Below the pieces are notes generated by a model. The model was not told where the DNA came from. It made no database searches and saw only the letters and a program-made list of their open reading frames with translations. From Bacteroidia bacterium (lineage in GTDB: Bacteria > Bacteroidota > Bacteroidia > 2-12-FULL-35-15), in contig JAGVJJ010000001.1 in NCBI GenBank assembly GCA_020051175.1, positions 1 to 53,271 on the forward strand: 53,271 bases of DNA, given 5' to 3'. A program made the position numbers and the translations under genes. Below, in pieces: positions 26,300 through 34,108 of this stretch; position 1 is the first letter of the stretch, and each line of letters starts with the position of its first letter.

Positions 26300-26881
26300 A
26301 TGAAAAAACTAATTATTGCTTCGGCACTTCTTGTTACTTCATTCGTTATCGAATGCAAAGCCCAGGAAACAACTTCTGCTGAAAAGTACGGAAAAACATT
26401 GAATCTTGGTGCAGGCATTGGCTACCACGGCTATATAGGGCACTCAGTACCCGTAGTAATGCTAAACTATGAATTTGATGTGGCTAAAAATTTCACTCTT
26501 GCGCCATTCATAGGAGCATATTCTTACCAAAATTATTATTATTGGGGCAATCCGAGCAAACCGAACTGGGATCCCTCATACCGCAGGTACGCTTACCGTG
26601 AAACAGCGGTTCCATTAGGAGTAAAAGGCACCTATTATTTTGATCAGCTGTTCCAAGCAAACTCAAAATGGGATTTTTATGCTGCAGGTTCCCTTGGATT
26701 CGTATTCAGGACCGTTACCTGGGAAAATGGCTATTATGGTGACCGCAATGCATACCAAAAGAGAAGTTCACTTTATCTGGATGCCCACGTTGGCGCTGAA
26801 TATCATTTAAATCAGAAAGCAGGATTGTTCCTTGATTTGTCTACTGGCATATCCACATTTGGATTAGCATTGCATTTTTAA
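26300..26881 (+). CDS. Outer-membrane protein, unknown family
   Basis: This 193-residue protein has a signal peptide (about 1-22, ending CKAQ) and a probable small beta-barrel. Strand-like segments such as FTLAPFIGAYSYQNYYYW and FYAAGSLGFVFRTVTW are rich in aromatics and glycine, and the last strand ends LALHF with a terminal phenylalanine, as outer-membrane barrels often do. It lies 57 bases after the previous barrel gene and probably belongs to the same stress-related unit. I do not recognise a specific family. Confidence 0.8.
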   Translation: MKKLIIASALLVTSFVIECKAQETTSAEKYGKTLNLGAGIGYHGYIGHSVPVVMLNYEFDVAKNFTLAPFIGAYSYQNYYYWGNPSKPNWDPSYRRYAYRETAVPLGVKGTYYFDQLFQANSKWDFYAAGSLGFVFRTVTWENGYYGDRNAYQKRSSLYLDAHVGAEYHLNQKAGLFLDLSTGISTFGLALHF

Positions 26882-26894
26882 GACCTAAAACGGT

Positions 26895-26996
26895 ATGAAA
26901 CCTACTTTATCTTGTCGCAGCGATACTGATTATTATATGGGCAATCAGATTTTTAGGATTTAATCCCTTAGACTTTGTTAATGGGAGCATAGCATA
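26895..26996 (+). pseudogene. Decayed lmo0937-family small membrane protein
   Basis: The frame read from 26899 gives NLLYLVAAILIIIWAIRF followed by LGFNPLDFVNGSIA and a stop. This matches the start of the roughly 50-residue lmo0937-type membrane proteins. The only nearby ATG (26895) is in another frame: the short A-run after it has the wrong length, so the start is frameshifted. The frame also ends early at TAG 26994-26996, before the second hydrophobic stretch. Two lesions suggest a pseudogene rather than a sequencing slip. Such proteins often neighbour CsbD genes, which fits this place. Confidence 0.6.
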
Positions 26997-27066
26997 GCAT
27001 GCTGCTAAGCTCAATGGAGTTACTTTGGGCCGGAAAGTTAAAAACTGTAAACATTATATCACAAAA

Positions 27067-27092
27067 AAAGCCTCACAGGAATGTGGGGCTTT
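27067..27092 (+). terminator. Terminator after stress block
   Basis: AAAGCCTCACA and TGTGGGGCTTT form an 11-bp stem with one mismatch and a short loop. The T-run is short. Confidence 0.65.
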
Positions 27093-27240
27093 GATATTTA
27101 AACCTATAATAGGCTTATTGAATTCCAGTATTTTTGAATGAAGCTGAAGCACTATCGGCTTCCGGCATTAAAGAGAAAAAAAATGCCCATCGTTTCCAGG
27201 GCAAACACTTTGTATCATAAATCCATACAGATTAAAATGT

Positions 27241-27558
27241 ATGGAAAACGTAGGTTACAAAACGAATAGAATAAAGCGTTTTCTTCATCGGATTCCTGTG
27301 CGGTTAATCATTTCAGTTGTTGCAGGATTGGTTACATCATTCGCACTATCGACACTAACGCATGAGGTGCTGCATTTACTAGGTATATTCCCTAAGCCTT
27401 TCAAGCCCATTTTTGATAGGCAGGTATTGATTATCTCACTTTTTTATCACTGTATTTTTGCCATAACAGGCGCTTTTGTCACAGCAAGAGTAGCGCAAGA
27501 AAAGGCACCCCTGAATTTAGGAAGTATAAACTCCACTTTTTCACATTTTCAAAAATGA
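27241..27558 (+). CDS. Small membrane protein, probably C-terminally truncated
   Basis: This 105-residue protein has two predicted membrane helices (about 18-40, LIISVVAGLVTSFALSTL; and about 64-84, LIISLFYHCIFAITGAFVTA). The pattern resembles a Bacteroidota membrane family in which 'GxFVTARxAP' is followed by two further helices. Here, after VAQEKA, the sequence turns into a short polar tail ending SHFQK. The missing second half suggests truncation or frameshift decay, in line with the neighbouring pseudogene and recombinase. Function unknown. Confidence 0.6.
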   Translation: MENVGYKTNRIKRFLHRIPVRLIISVVAGLVTSFALSTLTHEVLHLLGIFPKPFKPIFDRQVLIISLFYHCIFAITGAFVTARVAQEKAPLNLGSINSTFSHFQK

Positions 27559-27689
27559 TAGACATACCTGGGTATTTTTACATCAGATTTTAGTAACACA
27601 ATATCTGATTCAGCCATTTTTTGAACTTTATTTTTGAGCTAAAAACAATAATAAAAGGGCAAAAAAATAAACTTTATATATATAAAGGT

Positions 27690-27908
27690 ATGAAAGGAAA
27701 TATAATAGTTAAAAATTATTACAATTGTACCTTTGTAAATGGCAAAGAGCCAGATAAGCAGCCTGAAGGTGACAAAAAGAAGTGGTTGGTTTTATTGGTC
27801 CCAGCCATAATATCCAATATTGATAAGATATGTACAGCACTAAAGCCTGCTTATATTCACATTGAAAATTGGTTTAAAGAGCTAATAAGCCATAACAGCC
27901 TCCATTAA
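27690..27908 (+). CDS. Hypothetical small protein
   Basis: This ORF encodes 72 residues from the ATG at 27690, which is preceded by TAAAGGT. A polar N-terminal half includes GKEPDKQPEGDKKK, and a hydrophobic stretch WLVLLVPAIISNI follows, possibly membrane-associated. I recognise no family. It lies between a truncated membrane gene and a convergent tyrosine recombinase and shares a terminator hairpin with the latter, so it may be cargo of a small integrated element. Confidence 0.5.
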   Translation: MKGNIIVKNYYNCTFVNGKEPDKQPEGDKKKWLVLLVPAIISNIDKICTALKPAYIHIENWFKELISHNSLH

Positions 27909-27928
27909 ACCAACCAGTGGTAGAGTAA

Positions 27929-27970
27929 GCACATCAGCCACAATATTGCAGTTGATGTGCCTTTTTATAT
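27929..27970. terminator. Bidirectional terminator before recombinase
   Basis: GCACATCA (27929-27936) and TGATGTGC (27953-27960) form a perfect 8-bp stem, followed by a T-run on the plus strand. It lies between the convergent small ORF and recombinase genes. Confidence 0.75.
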
Positions 27971-29170
27971 TTTAGTCACCTGCTCATTCATTTCATCTAT
28001 AACTTCATTACCATAGCTATCCAGATAAATTCCTGTCACCCTATTACCATACTCATGGCCAAGTGCTTCTGCTATCTGGTCTTTAGGATAACCAAGTGTT
28101 TTAGCAATATTAGCCCATGTATATCTGGCTACATAGGTGGTCAATGGGATTGGTAATTCACATAATTTACCCAGTCTTTTTAGGTATTTATTGCAGGTTT
28201 TAAGGTTCAGAGCTATTGCATCCCTTTCTTTCTCTTTTGGTATACCATCTATCGCGGTATATGAGATTAAAAATTCGCTATTTTCATTTTTGTAAAGATT
28301 GATAATTCTTTTAGCTTCATCTGTTAGCTTTATACTGTATATTTTACCTGTTTTTCTTCGCCTATACAGCACTCTGTCGCTTTGTATGGAGCTATGCTTC
28401 AAAAGGGATAAATCAATGAAGGAGATACCAATTAAATTGAAAATAAGCAGAAACATGTTCCTACTGTGCCATAGTCTGGTTCCTTCCTCCAGTGGATATT
28501 GCTTTACAGTGAGCAGTTCACTTTGAGATATGGGTCTGTTTACAGTCTTTTCAGTCTTAATCTTATAATCTGTAAATGGATATTGCTCTCTGCTTAAAAA
28601 CTTCTTTTTTATTGCTTTATTCAATATAGCCCTTATCTCCCTCATATAAACAGCAACACTGTTCCTTGTCAGCCCATTTTTTATCAAATGAGTTTCAAAG
28701 TCAGACAATAAGCTGAAAGTAACTTTATCTAAGGTGAGTTCTGCTCCTGCATACCCAACCAACCTATTGGCTGCAGTTTCATATGCTTTTGCATTACTAA
28801 ATTTATTTTTTTCTTCTAGATTGGAAATCTCAGCCAAAGCAAAGTCAGAAAACTTGATTTTAAGTGGTTTATTATCATTTAAGAGAGCTTTCTTCAAATC
28901 GTGAACACTAATATCATCAGCAGTACTGCTTACCTCTAAAAGCTTATTTTCCAGCTCTATTAGCCTTTTACTCAGTAAAATATTCAACTCTTTAGATTTG
29001 GGATGTTGCTTTACTATTTTACATTTATTAGTATCCCATTCATTTGGGATGATTTTAACTCCTGAAATAATAGAAGTACTCTTCTTGTTATTGGTTATTC
29101 TAAAAATTACTGGTATTCTGCCATCATTAAATGGTCTTCTTTTATCAATAGTGAGCTTGATTGTTGCCAT
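27965..29170 (-). CDS. Tyrosine recombinase/integrase
   Basis: This is a 401-residue site-specific recombinase of the Bacteroidota phage/conjugative-element type. It has an N-terminal arm-binding domain (about 1-85, ATIKLTIDKRRPFNDGRIPV), a SAM-like core-binding domain (about 105-205) and a catalytic domain (about 215-401). Catalytic features seen are RRKTGKIYSIKL (lysine), R349 in YVARYTW, H372 in LGHEYG and the nucleophile Y382 in GIYLDSY. The first catalytic arginine position reads NLIGISFIDL, without arginine, and position 346 is Y rather than H. The gene sits about 160 bases from the 3' end of tRNA-Asn, a classic integration target. Confidence 0.92.
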   Translation of the reverse strand: MATIKLTIDKRRPFNDGRIPVIFRITNNKKSTSIISGVKIIPNEWDTNKCKIVKQHPKSKELNILLSKRLIELENKLLEVSSTADDISVHDLKKALLNDNKPLKIKFSDFALAEISNLEEKNKFSNAKAYETAANRLVGYAGAELTLDKVTFSLLSDFETHLIKNGLTRNSVAVYMREIRAILNKAIKKKFLSREQYPFTDYKIKTEKTVNRPISQSELLTVKQYPLEEGTRLWHSRNMFLLIFNLIGISFIDLSLLKHSSIQSDRVLYRRRKTGKIYSIKLTDEAKRIINLYKNENSEFLISYTAIDGIPKEKERDAIALNLKTCNKYLKRLGKLCELPIPLTTYVARYTWANIAKTLGYPKDQIAEALGHEYGNRVTGIYLDSYGNEVIDEMNEQVTKI

Positions 29171-29291
29171 TTTACTTGGATTTATGGCTAAAACCTGTAG
29201 AGATTATGTGCAAGTTATTTGCAAGTTACCTATAGAATTATCTATAAAACTGCTCAAATGTTGTAGTAATTTAGAAAGGAGTACATAAGCA

Positions 29292-29325
29292 AAAAGCCCC
29301 ACAGAACTGAATCTGTAGGGCTTTT
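29292..29325. terminator. Terminator between recombinase and tRNA-Asn
   Basis: AAAAGCCC and GGGCTTTT plus ACAG/CTGT form a strong stem at the 3' side of the minus-strand tRNA gene. A T-run follows on the minus strand. Confidence 0.75.
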
Positions 29326-29331
29326 CTTTTG

Positions 29332-29405
29332 CTCTCCCTGCTGGACTTGAACCAGCGACCCTCTGATTAACAGTCAGATGCTCTAACCAGCTGAGCTAAG
29401 GAAGA
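29332..29405 (-). tRNA. tRNA-Asn (GTT)
   Basis: The minus strand folds into a full 74-base cloverleaf: a 7-bp acceptor stem TCTTCCT/AGGGAGA, D arm TAGCTCAGCTGGTTAGAGC, anticodon arm TCTGA-CTGTTAA-TCAGA with anticodon GTT, and T arm GCTGG-TTCAAGT-CCAGC. The discriminator base is G. CCA is not encoded. The neighbouring integrase suggests its 3' end is, or was, an attachment site. Confidence 0.95.
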
Positions 29406-29457
29406 ATTTTTCCGTAAAAAGGAGTGCAATATTACTACGTTCTATTGAAATATGCAA

Positions 29458-29465
29458 TATATTTG
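29458..29465 (+). promoter_or_regulatory. TATATTTG -7-like box for sugar kinase
   Basis: The octamer matches the TAnnTTTG consensus and lies 26 bases before the kinase ATG. No TTG is found at the ideal distance upstream. Confidence 0.35.
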
Positions 29466-29491
29466 TGCAAAATATTTTTAAATATACTTCT

Positions 29492-30415
29492 ATGAGTTTA
29501 TTAGTAATTGGTACAGTGGCATTTGATGCGATTGAAACTCCTTTCGGAAAAACCGATAAAATCCTTGGTGGAGCAGCAACTTACATCTCTTTGGCTGCTT
29601 CTTACTTCAAAAAAAACATCAATCTTGTATCGGTTGTTGGGGAAGATTTTCCCAATTCTAATATACAAATGCTTCAGAAGCATACAGTGAATACGGATGG
29701 TCTACAGATTCTTAAGGGGCAAAAAACCTTTTTCTGGGCCGGTAAGTACCACAACGACATGAATACCCGTGATACCATCACTACTGAGCTGAACGTGCTT
29801 GAAAATTTTAACCCTGTGGTTCCGGAACATTACCAGGACTGTGAATTCCTGATGCTGGGCAACCTTGTGCCTATGGTTCAGCAAAAGGTTATAAAACAGA
29901 TGAAACAGCGTCCGAAGCTGATTGTGATGGATACCATGAACTTCTGGATGGAAGTGGCCATGAATGATTTGAAGGAAACCCTTAAAATGGTGGATGTTTT
30001 GACCATCAATGATGAGGAAGCACGCATCCTTTCCGGTGAATACTCACTGGTAAAAGCATCGCAGAAAATCCTGAAAATGGGCCCTAAGTACCTGATAATC
30101 AAAAAAGGAGAACATGGTGCCTTATTGTTCCACGAAGACCAGGTATTCTTTGCTCCTGCCCTGCCACTGGAAGAGGTTTTTGATCCAACCGGTGCAGGTG
30201 ACAGCTTTGCAGGTGGTTTTATTGGCTATCTGGCTGAAACTAAGGACATTTCGTTCGACAATATGAAACGCGCCATTATTTTTGGTTCTGCCATGGCTTC
30301 TTTTTGCGTAGAGAAGTTCGGAACTGAGAGATTGATCGGATTGACCCAGGAGCAGGTAGAGCAACGTGTTCAGGAGTTTATTGATTTGGTGCAGTTTGAT
30401 ATTGCATTGGTATAG
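29492..30415 (+). CDS. PfkB-family carbohydrate kinase
   Basis: This is a 307-residue ribokinase-fold kinase. The N-terminus is SLLVIGTVAFDAIETPFGK with GGAATYISLAASYF (substrate-side glycines). The C-terminal PfkB signature is FDPTGAGDSFAGGFIGYLAE, with the catalytic aspartate in GAGDSF near residue 238. Members phosphorylate sugars or nucleosides with ATP; the substrate is not predictable here. ATG 29492 begins the usual beta-strand, while the upstream GTG lies in the promoter box. It is a single-gene unit ending in a strong terminator. Confidence 0.92.
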   Translation: MSLLVIGTVAFDAIETPFGKTDKILGGAATYISLAASYFKKNINLVSVVGEDFPNSNIQMLQKHTVNTDGLQILKGQKTFFWAGKYHNDMNTRDTITTELNVLENFNPVVPEHYQDCEFLMLGNLVPMVQQKVIKQMKQRPKLIVMDTMNFWMEVAMNDLKETLKMVDVLTINDEEARILSGEYSLVKASQKILKMGPKYLIIKKGEHGALLFHEDQVFFAPALPLEEVFDPTGAGDSFAGGFIGYLAETKDISFDNMKRAIIFGSAMASFCVEKFGTERLIGLTQEQVEQRVQEFIDLVQFDIALV

Positions 30416-30434
30416 CCTATAAATAGTTTTTATG

Positions 30435-30468
30435 AAACCGCCCTAAACTTGATTTTAGGGCGGTTTTT
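30435..30468 (+). terminator. Terminator of sugar kinase gene
   Basis: AAACCGCCCTAAA pairs with TTTTAGGGCGGTTT, followed by a T-run. It is a strong intrinsic terminator 20 bases after the stop. Confidence 0.88.
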
Positions 30469-30491
30469 CATTTGTATCCAGCTTCTGCCTT

Positions 30492-30521
30492 CGCACAGTC
30501 TTCGACCTAGCTCAGACTGAC
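30492..30521. repeat. Dispersed palindromic repeat, copy 2
   Basis: This copy matches 14993-15022 at 29 of 30 positions (CAGTCT and AGACTG arms around TCGACCTAGCTC). It lies between the sugar-kinase terminator and the acyltransferase gene. Confidence 0.75.
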
Positions 30522-30583
30522 ATCGCACCAAACATAATGCTAACATAGCAATCGCTTAATTTATAATTTGTAATTTAGCAGTC

Positions 30584-31333
30584 ATGCGTTATCTGCTGAT
30601 TGTACCACGTGCTTTATGGAAGACTTTGTTTGCACTCAATTTCGGTATTGGGCTGATAGTGTTGTATCCATTTTTTTACATTTTACTTTCCAGAAAAGCA
30701 TGGTTTCCCGCGGCATTCCGTTTAAAACGTTTCTGGGCCAGGTGGATATTGTTTGTGCCAGGCCTATTTGTGAGTATCAAACGGACAATACCAGCCAGCG
30801 AATTACCGGAAAGGGCAGTGTATTGTGCCAATCATGCTTCTTACCTTGATATCATTATCAATTACCTCGTAGTGCCGCATTACTTTGTTTCAATGGGAAA
30901 GCAGGAAATTGGAAAAGCACCGCTGTTCCGCATCTTTTTTAGAGAAATGAATATCCTTGTGAACAGGCGAAGTAAAATGGGCTCACACCGGGCCTTTGTT
31001 CGTGCCGGTCATGAGCTGGAAAAAGGCCACAGCATGTTTCTTTTTCCTGAAGGTGGCATATCCAATGCAGGCAGGCTGCTTAACTTTAAAAACGGGGCAT
31101 TCAGGCTTGCCATTGAAAAGCAGGTGCCAGTAGTGCCTATAACCTATCTGAATAACTGGAAGCTGCTCCAAAACGGAGGCTTTTTTAAGTCGCATGGAAG
31201 TCCGGGAATTGCACGGGTAATTGTACATGAACCAATTCCAACTGTTGGCATGACAGAAAACGATTTAGTATCTTTGCGTACGCAGGTGCGGGAGATTATT
31301 TTGAAGGATTTGGATATGTATCATAAGAAATGA
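30584..31333 (+). CDS. plsC: 1-acyl-sn-glycerol-3-phosphate acyltransferase family
   Basis: This 249-residue membrane-associated acyltransferase of the PlsC/LPLAT family has an N-terminal hydrophobic helix (about 12-34). The catalytic HX4D motif reads NHASYLDI (near residue 85), and the substrate-binding FPEGGISN lies near 150. It transfers a fatty acyl chain to lysophosphatidate or a similar lysolipid in phospholipid synthesis. Two other PlsC-fold genes occur in this window, so which one is the housekeeping PlsC is uncertain. Confidence 0.88.
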   Translation: MRYLLIVPRALWKTLFALNFGIGLIVLYPFFYILLSRKAWFPAAFRLKRFWARWILFVPGLFVSIKRTIPASELPERAVYCANHASYLDIIINYLVVPHYFVSMGKQEIGKAPLFRIFFREMNILVNRRSKMGSHRAFVRAGHELEKGHSMFLFPEGGISNAGRLLNFKNGAFRLAIEKQVPVVPITYLNNWKLLQNGGFFKSHGSPGIARVIVHEPIPTVGMTENDLVSLRTQVREIILKDLDMYHKK

Positions 31334-31405
31334 TCGCTAACGCATTTTCCCGACAAGCTCAAAAAGACAGCCCACAAGGCTTTTGAATAACTAGAATTAT
31401 TAAGG

Positions 31406-31696
31406 ATGAAAATAAATACCGACACAGTAGATAAAATAGCTCACCTGGCCCGCCTGGAGTTTGAGAACGAAGCCAAAGAGCAGATTGTGAAAGACATGAA
31501 CAATATGCTGGCTTTTGTAGACAAACTGAGCGAATTGGATACTTCCAACGTAGAGCCATTGATATACATGAGCGATGAAGTGAATGTATTAAGAGAAGAT
31601 GAAGTGAAGCAGGAAATCACACAGCAGGAAGCATTGAAGAATGCCCCGAAACATGATTCGGATTACTTTAAAGTGCCAAGGATGATTGAGAAGTAG
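31406..31696 (+). CDS. gatC: Aspartyl/glutamyl-tRNA amidotransferase subunit C
   Basis: GatC is the small chaperone-like subunit of the GatCAB amidotransferase, which converts Glu-tRNA(Gln) or Asp-tRNA(Asn) to the amide form. At 96 residues the length is normal; it contains VDKIAHLARLEF at the N-terminus and ends with SDYFKVPRMIEK, typical for the family. gatA and gatB are not in the window; in Bacteroidota the subunits are often scattered. Confidence 0.95.
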   Translation: MKINTDTVDKIAHLARLEFENEAKEQIVKDMNNMLAFVDKLSELDTSNVEPLIYMSDEVNVLREDEVKQEITQQEALKNAPKHDSDYFKVPRMIEK

Positions 31697-31818
31697 GTAT
31701 TGGAGTTATTAGTTAACAGTTATTAGTTATTGATTACTTATACCAGGCAATTATAGAATACAATTGTTACAACCTTTACCTAATTGCCGATAACCATTAA
31801 CCAATAACTTCTACCGCC

Positions 31819-32787
31819 CTACAGCCAACCTTTTTCCAGGATATCCTTTGTATGATAAGTAATAATCAGGTTTGCCCCGGCACGTGCAAAAGCATACATA
31901 TTCTCCATCACAATTTTTTGCTCGTCAATCCAGCCCTTTGCTGCAGCGGCTTTTACCATAGAGTATTCGCCCGACACATTGTAGCAGGCCACCGGCAATA
32001 ATGTATTCTGACGCAAATTAAATATTACATCCATATAGGCCAGTGCAGGTTTCACCATCAGCACATCAGCACCTTCGGCTTCATCCAAAAGGCCTTCTGT
32101 TATGGATTCATTGCCATTCCTGAAATCCATCTGGTAGGATTTGCGATCGCCTTTTTGTGGTGCAGAATCAGCGGCTTCGCGGAAAGGCCCGTAGTATGCC
32201 GATGCATATTTTATAGAGTACGACATGATTGCCGTATTCTCATAACCATTTTTATCCAATAATTCACGCATAGCTATGATACGCCCGTCCATCATGTCGC
32301 TGGGCGCAACCATATCGGCACCTGCTTCTGCATGCGCAAGGGCCATTTTTGCAAGGACTTCAACAGATGAATCGTTGTGTACATAATCATCGTGTATGAT
32401 GCCGCAATGGCCGTGTGTTGTATAGGCGCAAACACATACATCGGTGATGATGTACAGTTGCTCCCCGAATTTTTCTTTCAGCGCTTTTACCGCCTTAACC
32501 ACAACTGCATTGTTGCTGTAGGATGAGCTTGCATCCTCCGTCTTTGTTTCGCCTACACCAAACAGCAACAGTTTGTTTATTCCACATTTCAAGCCTTTCT
32601 CCACATCCTTCAGCAGTTCATCTACCGAAAAATGACTGATACCCGGCATTGCATCAATGGGGTGAACAATGTTACTTCCATCAACAACAAAATAGGGGTA
32701 GATAAACATATCTTTCGAAAGCCTTGTTTCTGCAACCATTTCGCGAACAATGGCATTCTTTCTTAATCTTCGGGGACGTTGTAGCAT
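31819..32787 (-). CDS. hemB: Delta-aminolevulinic acid dehydratase (porphobilinogen synthase)
   Basis: HemB condenses two 5-aminolevulinate molecules to porphobilinogen in haem biosynthesis. The 322 residues show RPRRLRKNAIVREMVAETRL at the N-terminus, the metal-site region CVCAYTTHGHCGI, the Schiff-base lysine context SIKYASAYYGPFREA and the second lysine in VLMVKPALAYMD. A TATATTTG box on the minus strand at 32822-32815 may be its -7 element. The gene sits back-to-back with the haem A synthase gene, another step of haem metabolism. Confidence 0.97.
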   Translation of the reverse strand: MLQRPRRLRKNAIVREMVAETRLSKDMFIYPYFVVDGSNIVHPIDAMPGISHFSVDELLKDVEKGLKCGINKLLLFGVGETKTEDASSSYSNNAVVVKAVKALKEKFGEQLYIITDVCVCAYTTHGHCGIIHDDYVHNDSSVEVLAKMALAHAEAGADMVAPSDMMDGRIIAMRELLDKNGYENTAIMSYSIKYASAYYGPFREAADSAPQKGDRKSYQMDFRNGNESITEGLLDEAEGADVLMVKPALAYMDVIFNLRQNTLLPVACYNVSGEYSMVKAAAAKGWIDEQKIVMENMYAFARAGANLIITYHTKDILEKGWL

Positions 32788-33052
32788 TTGAAAAAAATAA
32801 ATGTTCAGAGCTTACAAATATACGGTTTTTAAAAATTCTATTTTTTTTACGAGGGAATTAAAATGTCCCAACTGATGAATTAAAAGCCGGTTTAAAATAA
32901 AGCACGAAAAAACTATTGTTAACTTTGTCATCAACTAATCCTTATAATTTTTCTTTGAACCTTAACCAATCCCGCGCACCTTTCCCGCCTTTGCTCGAAA
33001 TGACAGCACACGGGATGCGTAGAGCTGTAACATAGAAATACGAAACAACTGT

Positions 33053-34108
33053 ATGTCCTTTTTTTACAAAATCCCCATGAAATCAAATCCCTATAAATCC
33101 ATTATTATCTGGCTGCTGGCCGGTTGTTTCTTAATTTATGCAATGGTTGTGATTGGTGGTATCACACGCCTTACCCATTCCGGCTTATCCATGGTGGAAT
33201 GGAACATGATACTAGGTTCCATGCCCCCAATGAGCGAAGCCGACTGGCTTGTACCTTTTGAAAAATACAAACAATCACCGGAATACCAGCAGATAAACAA
33301 CCAGTTCACACTGGAAGAATTTAAATCCATTTACTGGTGGGAATACATTCACCGCCTGCTCGGAAGAACCATAGGAGTTGTATTCCTGATACCCTTTTTG
33401 TATTTCTATTTTAAGAAAAGGTTTGACAGGCCATTATTGAAAAAAATGTTGGTACTACTTGCTTTGGGTGCCTTTCAGGGATTCCTGGGCTGGTTTATGG
33501 TGAAAAGCGGGTTGCAAAAAGAACCGCATGTAAGCCACTACCGCCTTGCAGCACACCTTATAAGCGCTTTCACTGTTTTCGGCTTCACATTCTGGTATGC
33601 ACTGGATTTGCTTTATCCCAAAGCTGTCGAGGAAAACGCGGTTTTAAAAAAGGTGAAACGCCTTGCTACCGTTGCTTTTGGAATAACTGTACTGCAAATT
33701 ATTTATGGGGCTTTTGTAGCAGGATTAAAAGCGGGTTTATTTTACAACACCTTCCCACGAATGGGAACATCCTATTTTCCTGAAACCATTCTGGCACAAG
33801 ATACCTTTATTCTAAACTTTCTCGAAAACCCTGCTGGTGTTCAGTTTGTACACAGATGCATTGCTTTCATTGTAGTAATTGTTATTGCACTTTTATGGGA
33901 CAAATCAAGAAAGCTGTCGCTTACCAAACTTCAATGTAAAGCATCCAACTTTATGATTTCAGTAGTTATAATCCAGTTCCTGCTCGGAGTAATCACCATT
34001 TTATACTCAGTACCAATAACAATGGGAGTTTTGCACCAGACAGGCGCTTTTGTACTGTTTGCGGGACTACTGTTTTTTATGCACAGCCTTCGGAAGGTTG
34101 CCGGATAA
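33053..34108 (+). CDS. ctaA: Haem A synthase (COX15/CtaA)
   Basis: This 351-residue eight-helix membrane enzyme converts haem O to haem A for aa3-type cytochrome oxidase. The signature GGITRLTHSGLSMVEWNMI follows the first helix. Conserved histidines are in WEYIHRLLGR, HYRLAAHLI, VHRCIAF and GVLHQTGAF. ATG 33053 and an in-frame ATG at 33077 are both possible. It is divergent from hemB and convergent with gldD, overlapping the gldD end by about 40 bases. Confidence 0.94.
   Translation: MSFFYKIPMKSNPYKSIIIWLLAGCFLIYAMVVIGGITRLTHSGLSMVEWNMILGSMPPMSEADWLVPFEKYKQSPEYQQINNQFTLEEFKSIYWWEYIHRLLGRTIGVVFLIPFLYFYFKKRFDRPLLKKMLVLLALGAFQGFLGWFMVKSGLQKEPHVSHYRLAAHLISAFTVFGFTFWYALDLLYPKAVEENAVLKKVKRLATVAFGITVLQIIYGAFVAGLKAGLFYNTFPRMGTSYFPETILAQDTFILNFLENPAGVQFVHRCIAFIVVIVIALLWDKSRKLSLTKLQCKASNFMISVVIIQFLLGVITILYSVPITMGVLHQTGAFVLFAGLLFFMHSLRKVAG

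Larger units (their letters stand above)
26882..27240. other. Gap with decayed small gene
   Basis: The left half holds the remains of a small membrane-protein gene (26895-26996), and a terminator follows at 27067-27092. The right half, 27093-27240, shows nothing I can identify. Confidence 0.5.
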
